Shown here: positions 1 through 8,484 of the stretch, piece by piece | How positions within the stretch are numbered: the first letter of the stretch is position 1 | How the letters are laid out: every line of letters begins with the position of its first letter | Source of the DNA: an uncultured Campylobacter sp. | GTDB taxonomy: Bacteria > Campylobacterota > Campylobacteria > Campylobacterales > Campylobacteraceae | Length of the DNA: 39,771 nt | Reading direction: 5' to 3' | Assembly (NCBI GenBank): GCA_900772495.1 | Contig: CAAHEJ010000110.1 | Span: forward strand, 1-39,771 | Program-made: the position numbers and the translations under genes | Notes under the pieces: generated by a model | What the model was told of the DNA's origin: nothing | Databases searched by the model: none | Seen by the model: the letters and a program-made list of their open reading frames with translations, nothing else

Positions 1-3000
1 CAACATTTACCGAAATATAAGCGGTTACGCTGGGGGCTTTGTCTTTACAGCGGATAGCTCCGCAACTAGCACAAAGCCTACAACATACACTTTTACAAAC
101 GCAAATGGGAAAACTTACTTATTCAAAGGTTCAGGGCTTGATATAGGCGAAAATGTCAAGGTTGAGTGGGCTTTACGAAATGATAAAAATGACGCCTTGC
201 ATAAAATAGGCAAGGGCGAACTCATCGTTAAAACCGATTACGAAGCAAAATCAGGCGAGAATTTAGGCACGCTGAAAATCGGCGAGGGCAAGGTTACGCT
301 AGATACGACTACAAAGGCTTTTGAAAACATTTACATTACAAGCGGACGAGGCGAACTTGCACTTAAAGCGGGCAAGGCTGAGGCGTTAGGCGCGACAAAA
401 AAAGACACAAATTCAGCAAGTAGCACAACTTCTTACACGCTCACGCAAGAAAGCACGGAAAAAATGGGCTTTTATTTTGGCAAGGGCGGAGGCAAGTTTG
501 ATTTGGCGGGCAACTCGCTAGTGCTTAACACCATAGCCGCAAACGACAGCAAGGCTATCATCACAAATTCAAGCACTTCACTTGTGGATTTGGAAATTCA
601 AGGCTTGGGCTATGAAAGCAACGCAAAAACGAACAAAAAAGCCGATACCATAATCCACGCAAGTATCGGCGACAACACAAACGGCGCAAACGGCACACCT
701 GCGAATTTAAATCTCATCTACAAGGGCGACAAAACGCCGATAAATCGTCATTCTGAGCGTAGCGAAGAATCCACAAACACTAATTTAGTGGATTCTTCGG
801 CGACTTTGTCGCCTCAGAATGATAGCACAGCGAGCTTGATTTTTGACGGGCATATCAACATAAAGGGCGAGCTGAAAGCCAAAGACGGCAACATTGTGCT
901 GCAAGGACACCCTACAACTCACGCGACTATAAGCGATGGGACAATCCGCGAGCAAATCACAAAAGCCGAGAGTGGCACGAGCCAAAAAATGCCTGATTAT
1001 ATGGATTTAAGCAAGCCGTCAACCCTAAAACAACCCGACTGGGACAGCCGAAATTTCACTATCGGCGGCGGCATTAACTTGACAAATACCACGCTCACTG
1101 TGGGAAAGGCGGCGAATTTAAAGGCGAACATAAACGCCGACAACACTTCGCAAATTTACTTTGGCGGAAGGCATTTTATCGACAGCAAGGACGGCAAAAA
1201 TGTCATCGGTAGCGGTTTTTCGTATCAACAAGTCGTTGCAAGCGATGAGTTAAAAGATGAAAGTTATAAAGACAGCTCATATAATGGCACTATAACGGCT
1301 AGCGGCACAAAAATCACTTCGCAATTTTTCAATTTCACGCCGAATTTAGAGCTGACAAACAATGCGAGTTTAAAGGCAAAGTATTTGACACTCACACAAT
1401 CAAGCACGATGAATTTAACAAATTCTACCGCAGAAGTGGGGAATTTGATTTTTAAGGATTTTACAAATAACGATTTTGCAAGCAAATTCAAACTTAATGA
1501 TACTTCGACATTTAGCGTAACTCAGGCTTTGAGCTTTGATAGCTCAACCTTTGATTTAAGCAAACTTTCAAGCACAAATTCAAGCTTAAAACTCCCAACA
1601 GAGTATAATCTCTATGCCTTTAATGGCTCAACAATTACCACCACAAATTTCACAAATTCAAAAGAAAACGCGCAATTTATCGTGCAAAATTCAAGTTTTA
1701 CAGCCGATAAAATAACCTTTGAAAAAAATGCGTTTATGACTTTGGATAATCAAGGCAAACTCACGCTAACAGGCGATTTGCAAACGCAAGATTTAAATTT
1801 AAACCTTTCAAATTCAAGCACTTTTACGGGCGACATTGTCAGCACCGAGAAAATGAACTTAAATTTAGACAAAGCAAGCAAGCTAAACGCTAAATCACTT
1901 ACAAGCAAGGGTGCAAGCACCATAAATTTAAACGACAAAGCCGTGCTTACGCTTAAAAATGCTTTATCGAGCAAGGATTTAACGCTTACGCTTAAAAATG
2001 AAAGCAAATTTAAAGCGCAAACGCTCACAGCTTCGGGCGTGTTTGCTTTAACAAGTGATGAAAATTCAAGCGCAACGCTCACAACCCTTACTTTAAACGG
2101 CGAAAAAGCCACACTGAACGCAAAGGCAAGTATCACAAATTTAAATCTCAACAATGTCAAAGAAACGAAAATCGGCGAAAATGTCAGCATTACCACGCTA
2201 ACATTAAAAGAAAGCACCGCAAATTTGCAAAATTTAAACACAAAATTACCGCAAAGCATTACTTTAAACGAAAAATCAACCTTGCAATTAAATGAGCTGA
2301 ATTTAAACACAAACGGCATAAATTTAACAAGCGATACAACTTCACAAGCACACATTAGAAAGCTTATTTATGACACTACAAAAGCACAAGCAAACGGCGC
2401 AAACACAACTCCGCAAAGCAATCTTATCGTAAATGAAAAATTTGAGCTAAAAAATGTAGGGCAGAATTTAGGCACAACGCAAGGCGCACCAAGCACGCCA
2501 AATGTAGAAAAAGATTTGCTTACCCTTGAATTTAGTAAAAATTTAGAGCTAAAAGATGGCGCAAAGCTCGACATTAGCTTTGCCGACAAGGTTACAAAAG
2601 AAAAATTGCTTTTTGACAAGGATTACACGATTTTCACAGCGCAAAATTTGCTTTATGATAACAATTTTAACAATATCACTTTCAAGTTCGCAGGCAGTGG
2701 GACGGACTTTTTCGCCACAGGCAGGCTGGATAAAGACAAAAACGCCTTTTTCGTGCAGTTTGTGCGTGAAAATCCGCGCAATTTTGGCAAGCTAAACCCA
2801 CACATAAACCCCGCCCACTCGCCCTTGCTTGAAATTTTGTTACAGCACAATAAAAATGATGCAAGCATTGACAAAGCCGTAAATATGAGCGATTACACAG
2901 CCTTAAATCAAAGGCTAGCTCAAATCGACACAAGCCTTAAAACCATAGCAAATGCCGATAGTGCCGCGCTCAAAACCCTGCCGCTGCTTCAAAAGCAAGA

Positions 3001-3880
3001 AATCAACGCGCGAATTCAGCAAAACCGCTTCACAACGGCTAAATTTGCGCTGGCAAAAATCACAAACCCCGCGCAAAAAAGCGACATAGTGCCGACTCTG
3101 CTATATCTGGACGAAAATGAGCGACAAAACCGCGTTTGGAGCGGTGCTAGCGCGAGTTTTTTTGGCAATGGTAGCGACAAATTCAGCCTTCAAAGCGTGA
3201 GTATAGGGTATGACAGAAAACTTTTCGGCGATGAGTTTTTGCTTGGCATTTTGGCAAGCCTGACAAATACGCAACTTTCATCAGACGAAACAAGCCTAAA
3301 CCCCAAAATTTACACGCTGGCACTTTACAGCGATGCGCTTTTTAGGCAAGGCGAGCTACAAAATGAGCTGAGTTTTTCTTTGCTAAACGGCGACAAGGGC
3401 TTTGAGAGCGAAAATGGCTCTTATAAGAGCTTTTATGGGTTTTTTGAGAGTGTGTATAAGGTGCAAACTGCCTTTTTACCGCAAAGCATAAAGCCTATCG
3501 TGCTGGGGCGCGTGAATTTAAGGCATTTTGATGAGTTTAGCACCGCGACTTACAAGCAAAAGGCGGACGATGACATAAGCGTGGATTTGGGCGTGGGCGT
3601 GGAGTGGCTGTGGCAAAGGGAGAGCGGCTTTTACTCAGCTTCTTTTGTGGCTGAGCGCGACATTTATCACAGCCAAAAAGAAAGGCTGATGAGCCTTACG
3701 GGGGCGCAAAAATTTGTCGCTTATGAGATGAATGAGCCGAGCTTTTCGTATCAGCTGTATCTGGCGGGCTTGGAGAGCTTTAAAAGTGGCATTTACCTGC
3801 GATATGGGCTTAGCGGCTTTGTGGATAGCAAGGCGTATAAGGGCTTTAAGGCTGATGTGCAGGTGGGGTATAAATTTTAA
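1..3880 (+). CDS. S6-type (IgA protease/SPATE-like) autotransporter, 3' part only
   Basis: The frame is open from base 2 to the TAA at 3878-3880, about 1293 codons, so the start, signal peptide and any serine protease domain lie left of the window. The passenger resembles the beta-helix of S6 autotransporters: LHKIGKGELIV followed by ENLGTLKIGEGKVTLDT near 200-310, FGKGGGKFDLAGNSL near 475-525, and the GHPTTHA motif (family usually GRPTPHA) near 905-925. From about 1270 to 2500 it becomes long Ser/Thr/Asn/Leu-rich beta-helix repeats. The last roughly 280 residues, from NRVWSGASASFF near 3130, look like an outer-membrane beta-barrel translocator and end in the typical terminal Phe (GYKF). Family knowledge: the barrel anchors or exports the passenger at the cell surface. 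A palindromic repeat is read through at 747-823. Whether the missing N-terminus holds an active protease is not visible. The downstream gene waaC has its own promoter-like TACAAT at 3910-3915. Confidence 0.9.
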   Translation, partial: NIYRNISGYAGGFVFTADSSATSTKPTTYTFTNANGKTYLFKGSGLDIGENVKVEWALRNDKNDALHKIGKGELIVKTDYEAKSGENLGTLKIGEGKVTLDTTTKAFENIYITSGRGELALKAGKAEALGATKKDTNSASSTTSYTLTQESTEKMGFYFGKGGGKFDLAGNSLVLNTIAANDSKAIITNSSTSLVDLEIQGLGYESNAKTNKKADTIIHASIGDNTNGANGTPANLNLIYKGDKTPINRHSERSEESTNTNLVDSSATLSPQNDSTASLIFDGHINIKGELKAKDGNIVLQGHPTTHATISDGTIREQITKAESGTSQKMPDYMDLSKPSTLKQPDWDSRNFTIGGGINLTNTTLTVGKAANLKANINADNTSQIYFGGRHFIDSKDGKNVIGSGFSYQQVVASDELKDESYKDSSYNGTITASGTKITSQFFNFTPNLELTNNASLKAKYLTLTQSSTMNLTNSTAEVGNLIFKDFTNNDFASKFKLNDTSTFSVTQALSFDSSTFDLSKLSSTNSSLKLPTEYNLYAFNGSTITTTNFTNSKENAQFIVQNSSFTADKITFEKNAFMTLDNQGKLTLTGDLQTQDLNLNLSNSSTFTGDIVSTEKMNLNLDKASKLNAKSLTSKGASTINLNDKAVLTLKNALSSKDLTLTLKNESKFKAQTLTASGVFALTSDENSSATLTTLTLNGEKATLNAKASITNLNLNNVKETKIGENVSITTLTLKESTANLQNLNTKLPQSITLNEKSTLQLNELNLNTNGINLTSDTTSQAHIRKLIYDTTKAQANGANTTPQSNLIVNEKFELKNVGQNLGTTQGAPSTPNVEKDLLTLEFSKNLELKDGAKLDISFADKVTKEKLLFDKDYTIFTAQNLLYDNNFNNITFKFAGSGTDFFATGRLDKDKNAFFVQFVRENPRNFGKLNPHINPAHSPLLEILLQHNKNDASIDKAVNMSDYTALNQRLAQIDTSLKTIANADSAALKTLPLLQKQEINARIQQNRFTTAKFALAKITNPAQKSDIVPTLLYLDENERQNRVWSGASASFFGNGSDKFSLQSVSIGYDRKLFGDEFLLGILASLTNTQLSSDETSLNPKIYTLALYSDALFRQGELQNELSFSLLNGDKGFESENGSYKSFYGFFESVYKVQTAFLPQSIKPIVLGRVNLRHFDEFSTATYKQKADDDISVDLGVGVEWLWQRESGFYSASFVAERDIYHSQKERLMSLTGAQKFVAYEMNEPSFSYQLYLAGLESFKSGIYLRYGLSGFVDSKAYKGFKADVQVGYKF
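747..823. repeat. palindromic REP-like repeat inside the autotransporter reading frame
   Basis: Two imperfect inverted arms are visible. TCATTCTGAG at 748-757 pairs with CTCAGAATGA at 813-822, and CGAAGAATCCAC at 763-774 pairs with GTGGATTCTTCG at 788-799. The peptide it encodes contains RHSERSEES and LVDSSATLSPQND, a low-specificity peptide I recognise as the translation of a widespread bacterial intergenic repeat. It sits between the passenger segments NLIYKGDKT and STASLIFDGH, which are adjacent in related S6 passengers, so it looks like an in-frame insertion in a beta-helix loop. Its arms differ from those of the repeats at 6007 and 7871. Confidence 0.8.
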
Positions 3881-3943
3881 GCATTTACGCTTTTTTAAAG
3901 AAAAATTGCTACAATCACACAAAATTTCTTATAAAGTTTGCAA

Positions 3944-4960
3944 ATGAAAATTGCCATTATTCGACTTTCAGCACTCGGGGACATTATACAATCAAGCATA
4001 GTTTTGCAACTCATCAAGCAAACGCACCCAAATTCAAGCATAGATTGGTTTGTCGATGAGAGATTTAAGGGCATTTTAGAAAAACACCCACTCATCAACA
4101 AGCTTTACGCCCTGCCTTTAAAGGACAGAAAGGTTTTTGCGGTGCTAAAAACCGTGCTAAAAGTGCGCAAAAACCACTACGACATAGTTGTTGATTTGCA
4201 AGGGCTTTTAAAATCAGCCGTGATTGCTAAAATGGTAGGTGCAAACACCTTTGGTTTTGATAAAAACAGCCTTAAAGAAAGCCTTGCAAGCCTTTTTTAT
4301 AGGCACAAAAAGGCTATGAAATACAGCGAAAATATCATCTTGCGAAATGTCGTTTTAACGGGCTTTGCGCTGGAAAAAGATTTTGGAAAAGATGAAATTT
4401 TAGGCAAAGAGCCTTGTTTTGTGGCTGATGAGCGCGTAAAAAAGGCACTTGTAGAAAAAATAAATTTTGATGATACAAGGCAAAATATACTCATTCACAC
4501 AGGTTCAAGTGCGGAAAATAAAAACTACCCCAAAGAACGCTTTGCCATACTTTGTCAAATGATTTTAGCGCGGTATAAAAAGGCACAAATTTGGCTGTGC
4601 TGGGGAAATGCAAAAGAAAAGAAAAACACTCAATTTATCCTTGCTGATGTGGGTTCAAAGCAAATCAGCCTTTTGCCAAAGCTGAATTTAAAAGAGCTTG
4701 CAGCACTCACTCAGCTTTGTGCGCTGGTTATAGGCAATGACAGCGGTCCTACGCATTTAGCCTTTGCGATGAACAAGCCCTCCATAACGATATTTGGCGC
4801 GACTCCAAGCTACCGCAATGCTTATCAAACGCCCATAAACAAAGTCGTAGATAGTGGCAAATTTATAGCCGACACCAAGCACATAGATAAGAATGATTTT
4901 TGCATACAAAACATAGACGAAAAAGAGATTTTCACACTTTGTGAGGGACTTTTGAAATGA
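3944..4960 (+). CDS. waaC: LPS heptosyltransferase I
   Basis: This 338-residue GT9 glycosyltransferase transfers the first L-glycero-D-manno-heptose onto Kdo of the lipopolysaccharide inner core, at the cytoplasmic face of the inner membrane. The N-terminus MKIAIIRLSALGDIIQSS is typical of GT9 enzymes (Gly-Asp after the first strand). The C-terminal donor site shows GNDSGPTHLAFAMNKPSITIFG. The start is the ATG at 3944; a TTG two codons earlier is in frame but has no better ribosome site. The stop overlaps the start of the acyltransferase gene by four bases (ATGA at 4957-4960), so the two are translationally coupled. The pairing of waaC with a lipid A acyltransferase at one end of the LOS locus is known from Campylobacter. 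A -10-like TACAAT lies at 3910-3915. Confidence 0.93.
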   Translation: MKIAIIRLSALGDIIQSSIVLQLIKQTHPNSSIDWFVDERFKGILEKHPLINKLYALPLKDRKVFAVLKTVLKVRKNHYDIVVDLQGLLKSAVIAKMVGANTFGFDKNSLKESLASLFYRHKKAMKYSENIILRNVVLTGFALEKDFGKDEILGKEPCFVADERVKKALVEKINFDDTRQNILIHTGSSAENKNYPKERFAILCQMILARYKKAQIWLCWGNAKEKKNTQFILADVGSKQISLLPKLNLKELAALTQLCALVIGNDSGPTHLAFAMNKPSITIFGATPSYRNAYQTPINKVVDSGKFIADTKHIDKNDFCIQNIDEKEIFTLCEGLLK

Positions 4961-5838
4961 AGGTGGTTGATTTAGCTTATCTTTTTTTGTATTTTTGCTT
5001 AAAATTTTTTGTTTTCATTTTGCCAAATGCAGCCTTAAAAGCACTTTCAAAGGGCATTGCTCGCTTTGCATATCTTGTAAATTCAAAGCACCGCAAAATC
5101 ATCAAGGCAAATTTGCGCCTTTGTTTTCCGCAAAAAAGCGAGTTAGAAATCACTCAAATCACAAAAGAAATTTATGAAAATTTCGCTAAATTTGGCTTTG
5201 AGTTTTTAAAACGACAAAACGCCACGAAAGAAGAGATAAAAGAGCTTGTAAGCATTGATGAAATGGACATTTTACAAAAAGCATTTGAGTCAAAACGCAC
5301 CATAGTTTTCATCACGGCGCATTTTAGCTGCTGGGAGCTGATACCTTTCATTTATGCGAGCTATTTTGGGGCTATTTCTGTCGTTACAAGGACGCTTGAT
5401 AGTGCTTTGATGAATGATTTGCTCATCAAAAACCGCACTAAAAACTTTGATGTCGAGCTTATCGACAAGGTAGGTGGGGCTAAAAAAATGCTTTTGGCTA
5501 TCAAAAAAGGGCGCACTCTGGGTATCTTGCCCGACCAAGATGCCGCAGATAGTGAAAGTGTGGTTGTGGAGTTTTTTGGCAAAAAGGTAAATTGGAACGC
5601 TGGTGCGAGTGTGATTGCTAAAAAAGTGAGCGCGCTTTTGTTGCCAGCCTTTGTGTATCAAAAAGGGGACAAATACGCCGTGCGTTGCTTTGAGCCTATG
5701 GACGCAAGCACGCACAGCAAGGAAGAATTAAGCGCGTATCAAGCCAAATGCTGCGAAGAAATCATCAAATTTCACCCTAGTGAGTATTTTTTCTTTCACA
5801 AACGCTTCAAACGCTTTTATAATGAAATTTATGAGTGA
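4957..5838 (+). CDS. htrB: lipid A biosynthesis acyltransferase (HtrB/LpxL type)
   Basis: This 293-residue inner-membrane acyltransferase adds a secondary acyl chain to lipid A using acyl-ACP. The family active-site pattern H-x4-E is visible in TAHFSCWELIPF near residues 113-124. An N-terminal hydrophobic segment (LFLYFCLKFFVFILP) is the expected membrane anchor, and the length is normal for HtrB/LpxL proteins. Its start overlaps the stop of waaC, so the two LPS genes form one transcription unit. In Campylobacter this gene is called htrB or waaM. No further LPS gene follows; the next 340 bases are non-coding. Confidence 0.92.
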   Translation: MKVVDLAYLFLYFCLKFFVFILPNAALKALSKGIARFAYLVNSKHRKIIKANLRLCFPQKSELEITQITKEIYENFAKFGFEFLKRQNATKEEIKELVSIDEMDILQKAFESKRTIVFITAHFSCWELIPFIYASYFGAISVVTRTLDSALMNDLLIKNRTKNFDVELIDKVGGAKKMLLAIKKGRTLGILPDQDAADSESVVVEFFGKKVNWNAGASVIAKKVSALLLPAFVYQKGDKYAVRCFEPMDASTHSKEELSAYQAKCCEEIIKFHPSEYFFFHKRFKRFYNEIYE

Positions 5839-6149
5839 ATTTTGAGTGTTGAGCTGTGTGGAATTTGGTGTTGAGTGAAGTTTTATTTTTAAAAATTAGG
5901 TGTTGAGCGATGCTCTTTTTTAAAAGTGCAAAAATCGGCATTTTCAAAATAAAGCGTAAATTTTTATCAACCATCATCATAAATGACAGAGCATACTTTT
6001 TTAATTCATCATTGCGAGCGAGTTTTACAAAAATGGCGTGGTTTTTGCTCATTGTTGTAATTTAAAGCGTGAAAATGCGGGATTTAAATAATGATTTTTA
6101 AAAATACAAATTTTATCCAAAAATTCACACATTTTTACTGAATTTTAGC
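5839..6149. other. non-coding spacer after htrB
   Basis: About 310 bases hold no convincing gene. The first half contains short direct repeats of GTGTTGAG (near 5844, 5869 and 5900) in AT-rich sequence. The second half contains a palindromic repeat at 6007-6056. An 81-codon minus-strand frame spans the spacer, but its start is encoded by the repeat itself and its peptide has no recognisable feature. The spacer ends at the promoter of the next gene. Confidence 0.6.
6007..6056. repeat. REP-like repeat, copy 1 (CATTGCGAGCGAG type)
   Basis: The sequence CATCATTGCGAGCGAG at 6007-6022, followed by ACAAAAATGGCGTGG at 6027-6041 and CTCATTGTTG near 6048-6057, resembles the better preserved element at 7871-7975. 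It looks like a degenerate or shortened copy. It lies between two genes transcribed in the same direction. Confidence 0.6.
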
Positions 6150-6155
6150 TATAAT
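6150..6155 (+). promoter_or_regulatory. -10 box for the LOG-mnmA unit
   Basis: TATAAT sits 30 bases upstream of the ATG at 6185, preceded by an AT-rich stretch and no clear -35, as is usual for sigma-70 promoters of Campylobacter. A ribosome site AAAGG lies at about 6174-6178. Confidence 0.65.
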
Positions 6156-6184
6156 TTCGCTTTGAAATTTAACAAAGGCACAAA

Positions 6185-6802
6185 ATGATAGCATACATTA
6201 AAGAGGATTTAGCTAAACTTGGCTCTATCGCGGGGCTTTATAAGCCTATAACTTTTTTTGGCTCAGCACGACTTGATGAAAAAAGCTTTTTTTATAAAGA
6301 GGCGAAAAAACTCGCTACTCAATGCGTTGAAGCTGGTTTTTGTGTCGTCAGTGGTGGGGGAGGGGGTATAATGGCTGCGGCAAATGAGGGTGCAAAGCTT
6401 GGCACAAAATCCTTGCCATCTCATCAAAAAGATAAAAAATCCATAGGTTTTAACATTTACTTGCCTTTCGAGCAAAAATCAAATGATTTTATTGATTATA
6501 ACATAACCTTTGAGAGCCTAGCCATTCGCAAAATGGCGTTGATTGAAAAAAGCATAGCCTTTGTTGTCTTTCCCGGAGGCTTTGGCACTCTTGATGAATT
6601 CCTAGAAATTCTTACTTTAAAGCAACTTGGCTTTAAAAATGTGCCGATTTTTGCTGTGGGAAGCGACTTTTGGCGCGGTTTTGATGAATTTATCAAAAAT
6701 TCCCTACTCGCGCAAAAGCTTATCTCACAAGGTGATGAAGCACTTTATACTATCAGCGATGATTTAGAATTCATACTTAAAGGCTTAAAGGAGCTTTTAT
6801 GA
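6185..6802 (+). CDS. LOG-family (TIGR00730-type) nucleotide 5'-monophosphate nucleosidase
   Basis: This 205-residue Rossmann-fold protein carries both LOG family signatures: SGGGGGIMAAANEGA (residues 56-70) and PGGFGTLDE (130-138), with the conserved Arg-Lys pair at 115-116. Family members hydrolyse nucleoside 5'-monophosphates to base plus ribose 5-phosphate; plant and some bacterial members activate cytokinins, while many bacterial ones have an unknown or housekeeping nucleotide-salvage role. Substrate cannot be read from the sequence. The protein is cytoplasmic. The stop overlaps the mnmA start by four bases (ATGA at 6799-6802), so the two are co-translated. Nothing obvious links the functions beyond both acting on nucleotides or RNA. 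Confidence 0.85.
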   Translation: MIAYIKEDLAKLGSIAGLYKPITFFGSARLDEKSFFYKEAKKLATQCVEAGFCVVSGGGGGIMAAANEGAKLGTKSLPSHQKDKKSIGFNIYLPFEQKSNDFIDYNITFESLAIRKMALIEKSIAFVVFPGGFGTLDEFLEILTLKQLGFKNVPIFAVGSDFWRGFDEFIKNSLLAQKLISQGDEALYTISDDLEFILKGLKELL

Positions 6803-7815
6803 AAGTGCTTGTAGCGATGAGCGGGGGTGTAGATAGCACTATAACAGCTTACACGCTCTTACAACAGGGCTTTGAGGTGCAAGGTTGTTATATGAAACTG
6901 CACGGCAAGCCAAATTACCACGAGGCAAACATAGCCAAAGTTGAAAAAGCCGCGAATTTACTCGGCATAAAGCACCACATACTTGATTTACAGGCTGAAT
7001 TTAAGGACAAAGTGTATATGCCGTTTATAAACACTTATAAAGCGGGTAAAACGCCAAATCCTTGCGCGTGGTGTAACCGCTTTATCAAACTTGGCAAGTT
7101 GCTTGAATTTGCGCGGAATTTGGGCTGTGAAAAGCTTGCCACAGGGCATTACGCGCGTGTGGAAAATGGCTTTTTAAAAAAGGCTTTTGATGAGAGTAAG
7201 GACCAAAGCTACTTTTTAGCAAGTGCAGACAAAAACGCCTTGCCTTATTTGCTTTTTCCGCTTGGCACAAAGACAAAAGTTGAGGTAAAGGCACTTGCAG
7301 CAAGCATTAAAGGGCTTGAAAGCTTTGCGGCGCAAAAAGAAAGTAGCGAAATTTGCTTTGTAGAAGACACTTATATAGGCGTTTTGTCGCAATTTATGCC
7401 AACGCAAATGACGGGCAATGTGCTTGATAGTGCAGGCAAGGTTGTCGGCACGCACGAGGGTTATATGCACTACACCATAGGAAAAAGGCGCGGTTTTGAG
7501 GTGCGAGGAGCGCACGAGCCGCACTTTGTGCTACAAATCAAACCCGAAAGCAATGAAATCATAGTCGGCACAAAAGAGGAGTTAAAAGCCGATAAATTCA
7601 GCATTGATAAAATCAATCTTTTTGTAAATACTGATAAAATCGAATGTGAGGTAAAAATCCGCTACCGAAGTAAAGGCGTGCCGTGTGTGGTGCAAATCGC
7701 ACCCGATAAAAGTGCGCTAGTAAGGCTTAAAGAGCCTGTTTATGCCATAGCAAGCGGGCAAATGGCAGTGTTTTATGGCGGAGATAAAGTGCTTGCAAGC
7801 GGATTTATCAGCTAA
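6799..7815 (+). CDS. mnmA: tRNA-specific 2-thiouridylase
   Basis: MnmA uses ATP and a relayed persulfide sulfur to form 2-thiouridine at the wobble base U34 of tRNA-Lys, -Glu and -Gln. The ATP pyrophosphatase PP-loop SGGVDST is at residues 8-14. The two redox-active cysteines expected for the family are visible: Cys92 in NPCAWCN and Cys186 in SSEICFVED. ATGHYARVE (115-122) and DQSYFL (135-140) are further family motifs. At 338 residues it has the family's normal length. It is coupled to the LOG gene by a four-base overlap. It ends 180 bases before a convergent gene, with a palindromic repeat in between. Confidence 0.95.
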   Translation: MKVLVAMSGGVDSTITAYTLLQQGFEVQGCYMKLHGKPNYHEANIAKVEKAANLLGIKHHILDLQAEFKDKVYMPFINTYKAGKTPNPCAWCNRFIKLGKLLEFARNLGCEKLATGHYARVENGFLKKAFDESKDQSYFLASADKNALPYLLFPLGTKTKVEVKALAASIKGLESFAAQKESSEICFVEDTYIGVLSQFMPTQMTGNVLDSAGKVVGTHEGYMHYTIGKRRGFEVRGAHEPHFVLQIKPESNEIIVGTKEELKADKFSIDKINLFVNTDKIECEVKIRYRSKGVPCVVQIAPDKSALVRLKEPVYAIASGQMAVFYGGDKVLASGFIS

Positions 7816-7870
7816 AATTTAACAATATCATCATTGTGAATCTTGCGAAAACAGGACACACTTTTTGTTT

Positions 7871-7975
7871 GTCATTGCGAGCCGTTTTCACAAAAACGGC
7901 GTGGCAATCCATAAATTTAGCGTTGTTTTTGCGTTGTGCCTTGCCACGCTCACAAAGCTCGCTCACAATGATGAG
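7871..7975. repeat. REP-like palindromic element, copy 2
   Basis: The left arm (7871-7910) contains GTCATTGCGAG, an internal hairpin GCCGTTTT-cac-AAAAACGGC and GCGTGGCAA. The right arm (7939-7975) contains TTGCCACGC and CTCGCTCACAATGATGA. The arms are imperfect reverse complements. The element sits between the convergent genes mnmA and ilvH, a typical place for REP-like repeats, and could also act as a two-way transcription barrier. A shorter relative is at 6007-6056. Confidence 0.75.
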
Positions 7976-7996
7976 TGTAAAATGCTTTAAAGGCAA

Positions 7997-8473
7997 TCAA
8001 CCCCTTTGCATAGCCGTGATGCCCGTGCGTGAAAGCTCCAAAAGCTCAAAGCCTTTAAGCTCGGCAAGATAGCTTTCTATGACTTGCGGGGCAGCGCAAA
8101 GCTCGACTATAAGGCTCTTTGGCGAAATGTCTAAAATTTTGGCGTTGTAAATGTTGCTTATGTCGCAAAATTTGCGCTCATCATACTTTTGCGTTGAGAT
8201 TTTAAGCAAGAGCAAGTCCTTTTCTATGGCATTGTCCTCGTCCAAAAGCTCCACGCTTTGCACCTCCACGAGCTTTGAAGTCTGCTTTATCACCTGCGTG
8301 ATGAGTTCTCTGTCCGCGTAAGTTACGATGGTAATGCGCGAAGTTTCTTTAAGGCAAGTTGGCGACACCGTTAGGCTTGCTATGTTAAAGCCCCTTTGCC
8401 CAAAAAGCAAGGTTATACGCGTCAAAACGCCCGGGTTGTTTTCCACTAAAAGCACTAAAATTCGTCTTTTCAT
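7997..8473 (-). CDS. ilvH: acetolactate synthase small (regulatory) subunit
   Basis: This 158-residue regulatory subunit binds branched-chain amino acids and controls feedback inhibition of the acetolactate synthase catalytic subunit. The N-terminal ACT domain starts MKRRILVLLVENNPGVLTRI and continues with GFNIASLTV, both typical of IlvH/IlvN; the C-terminal half is the second regulatory domain. The start is the ATG at 8473, preceded by AAAGGA; a longer frame running into ilvI is not needed. It lies 11 bases after the ilvI stop, in the same operon, and shares its leader control. Confidence 0.94.
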   Translation of the reverse strand: MKRRILVLLVENNPGVLTRITLLFGQRGFNIASLTVSPTCLKETSRITIVTYADRELITQVIKQTSKLVEVQSVELLDEDNAIEKDLLLLKISTQKYDERKFCDISNIYNAKILDISPKSLIVELCAAPQVIESYLAELKGFELLELSRTGITAMQRG

Positions 8474-8484
8474 AGCCTTTTCCT

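Noticed and set aside
1750..2355. 201-codon open frame on the minus strand inside the autotransporter gene
   Set aside because: It is a shadow of the repetitive, codon-biased passenger sequence; its peptide is Phe/Val/Ser-rich without domain, and no ribosome site or promoter is seen.
5844..5910. Three copies of GTGTTGAG as possible iterons
   Set aside because: Spacing is irregular, copies are short, and nothing replication-related lies near.
5807..6052. 81-codon minus-strand frame in the spacer after htrB
   Set aside because: Its start and first codons come from the REP-like repeat (HAIFVKLARND, the same peptide type as at 7808-7996), and the rest overlaps htrB without any recognisable feature.
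7808..7996. 62-codon minus-strand frame between mnmA and ilvH
   Set aside because: It is the translation of the palindromic repeat (HAVFVKTARND) and has no ribosome site.
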